A stretch of 64,000 nucleotides of DNA, taken from contig FOXT01000006.1 of the NCBI GenBank assembly GCA_900115795.1, forward strand, positions 115,423 to 179,422. Reading direction: 5' to 3'. Made by a program: the position numbers and the translations under genes. Source of the DNA: Lachnospiraceae bacterium XBB1006 (GTDB lineage: Bacteria > Bacillota > Clostridia > Lachnospirales > Lachnospiraceae). Positions 27,619 to 35,977 of the stretch are shown one piece after another. The first letter of the stretch is position 1. Each line of letters starts with the position of its first letter. The notes beneath the pieces were generated by a model, which saw only the letters and a program-made list of their open reading frames with translations, searched no databases and had not been told where the DNA came from.

Positions 27619-30465
27619 ATGATTCAAGTGTATTTGGGCGTGGTACTGGTTACCTTAATCGTGTCAGGTACAGCAATCTTTTATATGATGGGGCGAGACC
27701 AGACGCAGGAGCAAAGACTGCTGCTGTTTATGTTGTTGCTCGGATTTGTTCACAACCTGGGTCTTTACTTGGAACTAAATGCAGGTTCCGTGGAAGGTAT
27801 TATGGGAGCAACCATGGTAGAGTATGTGGGCAGTGCCTTCTACTCCATTGCGTTTTTGATGTTTGCTGCCCTTCACTGTAACCGAAAGGTACGAAAAGAG
27901 ATTATTTGGGGATTTTATGCTTTAAGTATTATGGTGATTGTAGCGGTATGGACCAACCCCTTTACAAATCTTTACTATTCCGAATTTCGTGGTGTAGAGA
28001 AGCCGTTTTTCCACGTAGTGGTAAAATACGGACCGCTGCAGAAACTGTTTCTGGTGGCCATTATTGTACCTTATGCAGTTGCCATTTATCGGTTGGTGTA
28101 TGAATGCAAAAGAGAAGAGGAAGTTCATCGCAAAAGAGTCCTGACAGGGATTGGCGGTATGTCTTTTGTCCCGGTGATTTCCATGTTTTTGTATATGATT
28201 TTTGGAATTCTGCCGTATGATGTAACGCCAATTATAATGGCCTGGGTAGTGATGGCGTCCATTTTCCTGTTGTACAAGAGTAATACTTTTGATGTCAATC
28301 GTTTGGCATCAACCCGCGTACTTGATATCATGGATGACGGTGTTATTACCTTGGATGCAGAGCGTCATATTTTATTTGCAAATGCAGCCGCAAAAACGAT
28401 TTTTCCGGGTTTGCAGACGGCAAAAGAATCTACGACGATTTCGGAAATTGACGATTTTCCGGCAGAAGTCATGGAAGGAATGGGAAAAAATGAATTTGAA
28501 AAGGACGGCTGTCTGTATGAGATTCATTTGAATGTAGTACGTGATCATTATGATGCGGTTCGTGGATACGCTATTTTGGTGGTAGATGAAACCGAGATGT
28601 ATGGGTTCTTTGATGAACTGGTGTCTATGAAAGAAAAAGCAGACAATGCCAGCAAGGCAAAGAGTGAGTTTTTAAGCAGCCTATCCTTTGAGATTCGTAC
28701 ACCAATGAATTCCATTATTGGATTGTGCGATATGATTATGCATGAGGCAAAGGAGCCGCGGGATATAGAACTGGCCAAGGATTTGATGACATCCTCCACC
28801 GGCTTGATGACCATCATTAATAATATTTTGGATATTTCGAAAATTGAAACAGGCCGAATGGAATTAAAAGAAGCGCAGTATCGTACGGATGCGCTAATGA
28901 ATGATGTGAATGCGATGTTGAAATACATGGCATCGGAAAAAGGACTTAGTTTGGCCATCGAGACACAGCCGGATATGCCACGTAGTTTTGAAGGAGACGT
29001 TGGAAAAATTCGACAAGTGCTGATTAACATGGTTAGCAATGCCATTCGCTATACCGATGAGGGATACGTGAAATTATCGCTTACTTACAATGCAATTTCG
29101 GATTTGCGAGGCGAGTTGATTTTTACCATTTCGGATTCCGGAACAGCTGTGAAGGAAGAAGAGATACCGGTGTTTTTTGAAAATCTTGGCACGGATGTAA
29201 TAGATAAAGACGGCATTGATGAAAGTACCGGTCTGGGTCTTGTAATCGTAAAGAATGATTTGGAACTTTTAGGCGGAACCATTTTTATTTCCATTGGAGA
29301 CAATGGAGGTGTGGTAACAAAGATTACAATTCCACAGCGTAAAGCTGCGCTTGAAGAAGAAGAGGCAGCGATGCTTGGAGGAAGCGGGAAAGCGAAAGAG
29401 GATTTTGTTTGCCCGGCAACCAGAATTCTGATTGTGGATGATAATCGGATTAATTTAAAGGTAGCGGTAGGACTGATGGCGCGTTACCAGATGAAGATTG
29501 ACGAAGCGACCAGCGGAAAAGAGGCCATTGAAATGGTGAAGGAAACCCCTTATCGCATTATTTTCATGGACTATATGATGCCGGAAATGGATGGAGTGGA
29601 AACCGCAAAGCGTATTCGAAAAGAGTGTGGAGAAAACGGAAAGAATGCCATTATGGTGGCACTTAGCGCAAATGCAGTTAAGGGTGCAGAAGAGATGTTT
29701 ATGGAAAACGGATTCAAGGAATTTTTACCAAAACCGGTGGATAAACTTCGTCTGCATGAGCTGCTAAAGACCTACATTCCGGAGGAAGAAATTCATTATG
29801 TGGAAGCAGCGGAAGAGGACCTTTCACAGGTGAGCAAAGACGATCTGAGCAAGCTGTGGATGGCGGATGTGGATGTGGAGGATGCACTCCGCAGAAAACG
29901 TCATGACGTGCCGGATTACTTAGAGCTACTTGAACTTTTCTATACCGATGGTTTGGAAAAGGTTATGCTTATCCGTGAATATGCCGAGTCTCAGAATTAT
30001 CATGATTATGAGATTGAGGTGCATGCATTAAAGAGCGCGGCAGCCAACCTGGGTGCCAATTCCTTATCCATCGAGGCAAAAACGCATGAGCTGGCTACCC
30101 ATGATGGGGAGTTTGAGTTTGTGAAAGAAAAATATGAAGTATTGTTGCAACACTACGAAGATGTATTGTCGGAAGTGGAGCGGGTATTGCGTTCCTATGG
30201 TAAGCTAGTGACCCAGGAAGAACCGAGTGGGGTGCGCCCGGCAATCACAGAGGAAGAGGTAATTCGTTACGTGGAGGATGCAGTTACGTTTCTGGAGGAT
30301 TTTAAACCCAAGGATGCGATGGCGAGTGTTGAAGCGTTGCTGGGTTATGATTTGGAGGTGGAAACCAGAAAGGTTTTACAAAGTATAAAGACAAAATTGA
30401 AGCTGTACGATGATGATGCAGCCGAGGAATTGCTTCATGAGCTGCTAGATGTTTTAAAAATATAG
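27619..30465 (+). CDS. 7TM hybrid histidine kinase-like protein lacking the phospho-acceptor His, with receiver and HPt domains
   Basis: A 948-residue signalling protein. Parts in order: about seven N-terminal membrane helices (1-225, histidine-kinase 7TM type), a PAS-like segment (230-330), dimerisation region (about 345-410), ATPase domain (440-580), receiver (about 605-725, Asp in IIFMDYMMPEMDG and Lys in LPKPVD), HPt domain (His in VHALKSAAANLG) and a C-terminal helical domain. In the H-box, where SHEIRTP is expected, the sequence is SFEIRTPMN: residue 357 is Phe (codon TTT at 28687-28689). The ATPase motif DTGIGI is also altered (SDSGTAV). So it probably cannot autophosphorylate and works as a relay or scaffold. 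The ATG at 27619 is chosen for its AGGAGG at 27607-27612. Confidence 0.88.
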   Translation: MIQVYLGVVLVTLIVSGTAIFYMMGRDQTQEQRLLLFMLLLGFVHNLGLYLELNAGSVEGIMGATMVEYVGSAFYSIAFLMFAALHCNRKVRKEIIWGFYALSIMVIVAVWTNPFTNLYYSEFRGVEKPFFHVVVKYGPLQKLFLVAIIVPYAVAIYRLVYECKREEEVHRKRVLTGIGGMSFVPVISMFLYMIFGILPYDVTPIIMAWVVMASIFLLYKSNTFDVNRLASTRVLDIMDDGVITLDAERHILFANAAAKTIFPGLQTAKESTTISEIDDFPAEVMEGMGKNEFEKDGCLYEIHLNVVRDHYDAVRGYAILVVDETEMYGFFDELVSMKEKADNASKAKSEFLSSLSFEIRTPMNSIIGLCDMIMHEAKEPRDIELAKDLMTSSTGLMTIINNILDISKIETGRMELKEAQYRTDALMNDVNAMLKYMASEKGLSLAIETQPDMPRSFEGDVGKIRQVLINMVSNAIRYTDEGYVKLSLTYNAISDLRGELIFTISDSGTAVKEEEIPVFFENLGTDVIDKDGIDESTGLGLVIVKNDLELLGGTIFISIGDNGGVVTKITIPQRKAALEEEEAAMLGGSGKAKEDFVCPATRILIVDDNRINLKVAVGLMARYQMKIDEATSGKEAIEMVKETPYRIIFMDYMMPEMDGVETAKRIRKECGENGKNAIMVALSANAVKGAEEMFMENGFKEFLPKPVDKLRLHELLKTYIPEEEIHYVEAAEEDLSQVSKDDLSKLWMADVDVEDALRRKRHDVPDYLELLELFYTDGLEKVMLIREYAESQNYHDYEIEVHALKSAAANLGANSLSIEAKTHELATHDGEFEFVKEKYEVLLQHYEDVLSEVERVLRSYGKLVTQEEPSGVRPAITEEEVIRYVEDAVTFLEDFKPKDAMASVEALLGYDLEVETRKVLQSIKTKLKLYDDDAAEELLHELLDVLKI

Positions 30466-30477
30466 GAGAGTGTCCAT

Positions 30478-31428
30478 ATGTTAGAGAAAATGAAAATTAT
30501 GGTTGTGGATGATAATACGGTAAATCTGGCAACTGTTGAACAGGAACTTAAGGACAAGTATGAAGTAATTCCAATGATTTCCGGTAGACGAGCCATTAAA
30601 TACCTTTATCGGGAACGGGTGGATTTGATTCTATTGGATGTGCAGATGCCAATTATGGATGGAATTGATACGTTGCGGGAGATTCGGACGCAACCAAACG
30701 GAACCACGGTACCGGTTATTTTTCTTACGTCAAAAAAAGATAAGACGACGGTAATCGAAGGTGGAAAATTAGGAATTATGGATTATATAACCAAACCCTT
30801 TGATTCGGAGGATTTGCAGGGACGCATTGAACGGGTGTTTAAGCGTCTGGGCAAATTACCTATGGAGGAAGAGGAGATTTTTCACCGGATTAATGGGATT
30901 CTTACAGATGTAAAGGAAGAACACTTAAAGGCTGCCGGCACCAAGATGGAGGAAGTCTTAGGATATCAAATCAATGAGGATATTTCCGGACGAATCAAGA
31001 ATGCCCAGGAAAAGCTCGGAAAAGGAAATACAGAAGGCTGTGCGAGCATGCTTGAGCGGATTTTACGTATGTTAGAGAAGAATCTGAGTGCAACGAAAAA
31101 AAGCAGTGCGTTGCCTATTAGTACCGGTGAAATTAATGCACGTCTATTATACATCTTAGACGATGTAAGCAATTTTAAGATTCGGGAATCCATTAGTAAG
31201 GTGGCAGATTTACTTCGCTACGATGTACCGGACTATGTGGCAACCAGATTGGTGGTAATCAAAGAACGGCTGGACAATTTTGATGATGATGAAGCAGAAG
31301 TTCTGGTGCGGGATTTGTTAGAGGAAGTAAAGAAAAGCAATGCATTTACGGTTGGAATGCGAGAGGCCACGGCAGAGAAGGAAAAAGAGTCAGATTATTC
31401 GGGCTATCATTATAATCGTTTGCTATAA
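30478..31428 (+). CDS. Receiver-domain protein with paired helical output domains
   Basis: A 316-residue response regulator without a DNA-binding domain. Residues about 5-125 are a complete receiver: DD (VVDDN), phospho-acceptor Asp in LILLDVQMPIMDG, Thr in FLTSKK and Lys in YITKPFD. The rest is helical and seems to hold two copies of a domain of about 55 residues, around 145-200 and 235-290, the latter ending IKERLDNFDDDEAEVLV. That last segment matches the C-terminus of the upstream pseudokinase (IKTKLKLYDDDAAEELL). The function of this domain is unknown to me. The gene starts 12 bases after the pseudokinase with GGAGAGTG and ends at a terminator. Confidence 0.85.
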   Translation: MLEKMKIMVVDDNTVNLATVEQELKDKYEVIPMISGRRAIKYLYRERVDLILLDVQMPIMDGIDTLREIRTQPNGTTVPVIFLTSKKDKTTVIEGGKLGIMDYITKPFDSEDLQGRIERVFKRLGKLPMEEEEIFHRINGILTDVKEEHLKAAGTKMEEVLGYQINEDISGRIKNAQEKLGKGNTEGCASMLERILRMLEKNLSATKKSSALPISTGEINARLLYILDDVSNFKIRESISKVADLLRYDVPDYVATRLVVIKERLDNFDDDEAEVLVRDLLEEVKKSNAFTVGMREATAEKEKESDYSGYHYNRLL

Positions 31429-31432
31429 GAAA

Positions 31433-31464
31433 AAGAAGAGTCGGAGCACGGCTCTTCTTTTTTT
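31433..31464 (+). terminator. Terminator after the receiver gene
   Basis: AAGAAGAGTCG pairs with CGGCTCTTCTT (one G-U) around five bases, with a T-run directly after. It closes the chemoreceptor-pseudokinase-receiver operon. Confidence 0.92.
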
Positions 31465-31503
31465 GAAAAAATGGCATAGGATGAAACAAAAAAGGATACA
31501 GGG

Positions 31504-33042
31504 ATGGAAGAATGGATTGTGCAGTATGTAGGGGATGAAAAGCAGGTGTTTTCGGGGTTTGCCGGGACCTATGAGTCATTGCTTGGAGGGTATGCTATTG
31601 TGAGTGGGGACAAAAAGGCTATGGAAGAACTCACCGGGCGACCGGAAATTCTTTATGTGGAGGGACAACAGATTCTGGCTTGCGAGGAACAACCGGGCCG
31701 CATACGCCCCACGTATGGAATCTGTCTGCAAGGAAGCGAATCGCTAGGAGGAGAAGGCGTGCTAATGGCATATTTGGATTCCGGCATTGATTATCGTCAT
31801 CCGGAGTTTTTGACAAAACAAGGACAGACCCGTATACGGGCAATCTACGACCTAAGCGTATTTCCACCAATGGAATATACCAAAGAACAGATTACAAATG
31901 GAGAGGTGTCAATGGTAGATTTAAGTGGTCACGGCACCCACGTGGCAGCCATTGGCTCAGGAAACAGTGGTGTGGCACCCAAAAGTGAGTTGGTAATTGT
32001 AAAAATTGCCGGAGGACTGCGGGATGAAAGCAGTACGACTACCCTGATGCGCGGAGTGGATTATTGCGTGCGAAAAGCCATGGTGTACGGGCAACCGATG
32101 GTGATTAATATAAGCTATGGGAATACCTATGGTCCCCATGATGGAAGCAGCCTGGTGGAGCAGTATTTGGATGAAATGATGAATTACGGAAAGCTGTCCA
32201 TTGTGGTTGGAGCCGGCAATGAGGGAGATAAAGCGGGGCATGCAAAGGGGGTGCTACGATCGGATGAAACGGTGGAGGTGGCTTTTTCCGTGGGAACGTT
32301 TCAAGCTCCATTTTCCTTGCAGCTTTGGAAACGATATGAGGACGAAATGACAATTCGTCTGCTTGATCCTGCGGGAGAACAGAGACTACTGTCTGAATCG
32401 GAACACCTGGCTGTGTATCGGAAAAATGGTGGTGTTCTTCGTATTGAGAGTCTGGAGCCCACGCCCCACAGAAGGCGACAGGCATTCTTTTTGCATTTTT
32501 CATCGGAGGGGGACTATGTGCCGTCCGGGGAATGGAAGTTTCTTTTTACAAGAAGGCAGCCGCGATGTATGGAAGTGAATCTGTGGCTCCCGGCAAGTCC
32601 GCAACTATCTGGTAAGACTATGTTTACAAAACCTGTGACGGAAACAACGGTAACCATACCGGGAACCGCAACGCGGGCGATTACGGTGGGGGCATACGAT
32701 GAGCGGTATGAACAATTGGCGGCATTTTCCGGACGGGGTTATGCGGCATTTGATGGGGGAATAAAACCGGATTTAGTGGCGCCGGGCGTGGATGTGTTGT
32801 CTGCTTTACCGGGAGGTGGTTATACCTTCCGAAGCGGAACCAGTATGGCAACGCCGTTTGTTTCGGGGGCAGCAGCACTGCTGATGGAATGGGGCATTGT
32901 AAAAGGCAGGGATCCGTTTTTGTATGCGGATCGGCTCAAAGCATTTTTGCTGCGGGGAGCACAGCCCCTTTCGGGACAAAGGGAGGAACCGAATCCGGGA
33001 TCCGGATGGGGACGGCTATGTATTCGAAAAAGCATTCCATAG
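31504..33042 (+). CDS. S8 subtilisin-like peptidase, Csp germination-protease type
   Basis: A 512-residue subtilase with an intact triad: Asp92 (MAYLDSGIDYRHPEF), His143 (SGHGTHVAAIGSG) and Ser447 (SGTSMATPFVSGAAALLM). There is no Sec signal peptide; about 80 N-terminal residues may be a prodomain. Roughly 200 residues between GAGNEG and the serine motif include a beta-rich insertion (VAFSVGTFQAPFSLQLWKRY) in the place where Csp proteases of Clostridia have a jelly-roll domain. CspB in Clostridium cleaves pro-SleC in germinating spores, so a spore role is plausible given the ger and spoIIR genes in this window. The family also has general members, so this is an inference. It has a weak AAGGAT ribosome site. 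Confidence 0.8.
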   Translation: MEEWIVQYVGDEKQVFSGFAGTYESLLGGYAIVSGDKKAMEELTGRPEILYVEGQQILACEEQPGRIRPTYGICLQGSESLGGEGVLMAYLDSGIDYRHPEFLTKQGQTRIRAIYDLSVFPPMEYTKEQITNGEVSMVDLSGHGTHVAAIGSGNSGVAPKSELVIVKIAGGLRDESSTTTLMRGVDYCVRKAMVYGQPMVINISYGNTYGPHDGSSLVEQYLDEMMNYGKLSIVVGAGNEGDKAGHAKGVLRSDETVEVAFSVGTFQAPFSLQLWKRYEDEMTIRLLDPAGEQRLLSESEHLAVYRKNGGVLRIESLEPTPHRRRQAFFLHFSSEGDYVPSGEWKFLFTRRQPRCMEVNLWLPASPQLSGKTMFTKPVTETTVTIPGTATRAITVGAYDERYEQLAAFSGRGYAAFDGGIKPDLVAPGVDVLSALPGGGYTFRSGTSMATPFVSGAAALLMEWGIVKGRDPFLYADRLKAFLLRGAQPLSGQREEPNPGSGWGRLCIRKSIP

Positions 33043-33116
33043 GACTTGCGGAGAAAGGAAAAATGTGGGAAAATAGAATCAGGAAACTTTGGGGATGGAA
33101 AGTATGAGGATATACT

Positions 33117-35915
33117 ATGAGATGTGGTGTGTGGAAGAAACTGGTGTTAATTGGATTGGTAGTGCTATTGATAGGCGATACCTGTGTTTTTGCGACTGCC
33201 GCGAAGAAGCGAAAGACACTTCGCGTTGCATATTATCCCATGTCCGGTTTTTTTGAAGAAGGAGAGAATGGGAAGGTGGAAGGGTATGGTCCTACCTTGC
33301 TTGCAGAGGTTAGCGAGAATACGGATTTGGATTTTACCTATGTGCGGGCAGATAGCTACGAAGATCGAAAACGATTGATAACGGAGAAAAAGGCGGATGT
33401 TACGTTTCCGGTAACAAGTAGTGATTCCTATTCGAATAGTGACTTTTATGTAGGATTCGTTAGCTTTATGGAAACCTATCATGCGCTCATTACGAAAAAG
33501 ACCCGTAGTGATTTGCTTTACGAAGATGTAAAGGCGGTTAAGAAGCTTACGATTGGTATTACCAGAGCCTTGTATGATGCACCGGGAGCACGGAAATATT
33601 TGGAAGATGTAGGGGTTGAATTTGCGAATCTGCATATTTATGATACGCAACAGGCATGTCTTCGCGGACTGGATGAGGAGGAGACGGATGCGGTATTTAT
33701 TGATGTGAAGGCAGTGACGGACCAGTATAAGCTGTTGGCGCGTTGTGGATATACAGGAAATTATTTTGCCGGACCCCGTGACGAAGACTATGTGCGCTGG
33801 TTGGATGATGCTGTTGGAGAAATTCAGACAGAGGATCCGGGCTATTTGGTGGAACTGTATAGCCAGTATTTTGCCCGGTTCGATCAGATTCCGATTACCA
33901 AGGATGAAGCGGCTTTATTGAAAAAGACCAGGAAACTGACCTTTGGTGTTAGTTCCACGCAAGGGTATTATTCCAGAAAAGCGGATTCCGGGGCCATGGA
34001 AGGAATTTATCCTGCAGTTGCCAAAGAAATTTGTCAACGTCTTGGAATTGCGTGTGAGCTGAAAACAGTGTCGTCGTTACAATTCGAGGATTGGATGAAA
34101 CCGGCAGGACATAACGCAGCCGCTGTGTGGGTGAATTCCGATTTGCAAAAGACCGACATCTGGATGGATTGTGTGATGGAGACGAAGGAGGCAGCGAAAC
34201 AGAATGTGTATTTGGCAAAGTATCCCTTTTACCATGATTACTATCTGATTACCCGAAAAGGAGAAGAAGTAGATACCCATGGGGATCGTTGCGCATTGAT
34301 TCGCGGCTATGCTGCATCGGAAGACTTAAAGCGGATTCTTAAGAACAACAATGTTTCGTGGTGCATGGATTTCGAGGAGTGTATGAAACATGTGCGCCAG
34401 AATGAAGCGGATTTTTCCGTTGTCGATACCCTGGCGGCAGAATATTATTTGCCATACTATAAGAATGCAAATCTAGGTACGGTATTGGTAAATTATCAGA
34501 CCCAGAGCCACATTGCTGCGAAGAATGAACTGCTTGCATCCATTATTCATAAGACATTGATTGAAATGGAAGAGGATGGTAGCATACAGGACATTTTTGG
34601 CGGGGAAATGCTAAAGGCACCAAAGCAGAATGGATTTATTGGAAATTTTTACAACGATCCGGAGCAGAGCATTAATTATCTGTTGATAAGTATGGGCTTT
34701 TTATGTATTATTGCCGTTTTGCTTGTGGTTGTTTATCGGGTGCGAAAGAAAAATGAGTTTTTGGAAAAAGTGTCGGTTGCCAAGACGGATTTTATGTCTC
34801 GTATGAGCCACGATATTCGGACGCCAATGAATGCAGTTCTTGGAATGACCCATTTGGCGAAGGCGGAACCGGACGTATCTCCGAAGGTAGACGAGTATCT
34901 GGGGAAAATTGAAGGCGCAGGGGAGTATTTGCTGGGCTTGATTAATGACATTTTGGATATGACGAAGTTATCAAGTGGCGCCGTGGTATTTAAAGATGAG
35001 TGCGTGGATATTTGCGAAGTGGTGGAAAGCTTACATGAAATGTTTGATGCGCAGTTTAGGGAAAAAGGCGTTCATTTTGAATGCGACGTTTCCGGAGTGG
35101 AAGATAGCGTTGTGATTATAGACCGGATGCGTATGAAACAGGTTTTTTCAAATCTAATCAGCAATGCAATTAAGTTCTCACCGGAAGGAACCACGGTTCG
35201 TTGGAGCTGTTCTACGCAACGGTTGAACGGCAATCAGATCCGCGTTGTGAATGTGATTTCCGATGAGGGATGTGGTATGAGCGAAGCATTTATGAAGAAA
35301 ATGTTTGATCCTTTTGAGCAAGAAGAAAATGCCATGGTGCCATCGGAAAACGGAACGGGGCTGGGGCTTTCGATTGTAAAGAATCTGGTGGAGCAGATGC
35401 GAGGAACCATAGATGTAAAGAGCAAATTGGGAGAGGGAACTACCTTTACCGTAACTTTTGTACGAGAGCGTGGAGAAGTAATAAAAAAGGCACAGGAAAA
35501 AGGGCAGGTAGTCGAAAAACAGATCGAGGAACATGGGAAGGTGTTAGTGGTGGAAGACCAAAGCCTGAATCAGGAAATTGTAAAAGGAATGCTTGAAAAA
35601 CGTGGATTCGAGGTTTTTCTTGCATCCAATGGTTGGGAGGCCCTGGAATTTATGAAATCGGAGCAGGGAGATGCAATCTCACTTATTCTGATGGACATTC
35701 GCATGCCGATAATGGATGGCATCGAGGCATCCCGTCAGATCCGTATGTTGCCGGGGGATTATGCCAAGAACGTTCCGATTATTGCGCTTACCGCCGATTC
35801 CTTTGATGAAGAAAAAGAAAGTACGGAATATGCCGGCATAAACGGTCATTTGTCAAAACCCATTCGTCCGAAGGAATTGTTTGATATGATTGAAAAAATG
35901 ACACGGAGGTCATAA
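33117..35915 (+). CDS. BvgS-like hybrid sensor kinase with two solute-binding domains
   Basis: A 932-residue hybrid kinase. A signal-anchor (about 7-26) leads to two tandem exported SBP-type domains (about 35-265 and 275-500; KTLRVAYYPMSGFFEEG and KLTFGVSSTQGYYSRKA mark their starts), then a membrane helix at about 518-545. Inside are HisKA with the phospho-acceptor His565 (RMSHDIRTPMNAVLGM), an ATPase domain (ISNAIKFSPEG, then NGTGLGLSIVKNLV) and a receiver with Asp860 (LILMDIRMPIMDG) and Lys in LSKPIRP. All key residues are present. It should sense a small metabolite outside the cell. No HPt is attached, so the relay needs one in trans; the HPt-bearing pseudokinase 3 kb upstream is a candidate partner. 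Confidence 0.92.
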   Translation: MRCGVWKKLVLIGLVVLLIGDTCVFATAAKKRKTLRVAYYPMSGFFEEGENGKVEGYGPTLLAEVSENTDLDFTYVRADSYEDRKRLITEKKADVTFPVTSSDSYSNSDFYVGFVSFMETYHALITKKTRSDLLYEDVKAVKKLTIGITRALYDAPGARKYLEDVGVEFANLHIYDTQQACLRGLDEEETDAVFIDVKAVTDQYKLLARCGYTGNYFAGPRDEDYVRWLDDAVGEIQTEDPGYLVELYSQYFARFDQIPITKDEAALLKKTRKLTFGVSSTQGYYSRKADSGAMEGIYPAVAKEICQRLGIACELKTVSSLQFEDWMKPAGHNAAAVWVNSDLQKTDIWMDCVMETKEAAKQNVYLAKYPFYHDYYLITRKGEEVDTHGDRCALIRGYAASEDLKRILKNNNVSWCMDFEECMKHVRQNEADFSVVDTLAAEYYLPYYKNANLGTVLVNYQTQSHIAAKNELLASIIHKTLIEMEEDGSIQDIFGGEMLKAPKQNGFIGNFYNDPEQSINYLLISMGFLCIIAVLLVVVYRVRKKNEFLEKVSVAKTDFMSRMSHDIRTPMNAVLGMTHLAKAEPDVSPKVDEYLGKIEGAGEYLLGLINDILDMTKLSSGAVVFKDECVDICEVVESLHEMFDAQFREKGVHFECDVSGVEDSVVIIDRMRMKQVFSNLISNAIKFSPEGTTVRWSCSTQRLNGNQIRVVNVISDEGCGMSEAFMKKMFDPFEQEENAMVPSENGTGLGLSIVKNLVEQMRGTIDVKSKLGEGTTFTVTFVRERGEVIKKAQEKGQVVEKQIEEHGKVLVVEDQSLNQEIVKGMLEKRGFEVFLASNGWEALEFMKSEQGDAISLILMDIRMPIMDGIEASRQIRMLPGDYAKNVPIIALTADSFDEEKESTEYAGINGHLSKPIRPKELFDMIEKMTRRS

Positions 35916-35931
35916 AACCGACAAAGAATTG

Positions 35932-35940
35932 TGCTATACT
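35932..35940 (+). promoter_or_regulatory. Possible extended -10 promoter for the degenerate GGDEF gene
   Basis: TGC-TATACT, an extended -10 element, lies 38 bases before the start codon; no -35 is recognisable. Confidence 0.4.
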
Positions 35941-35977
35941 TGTTCACGACTAGAAGTGGGCGCAGGAGGAATACCGT

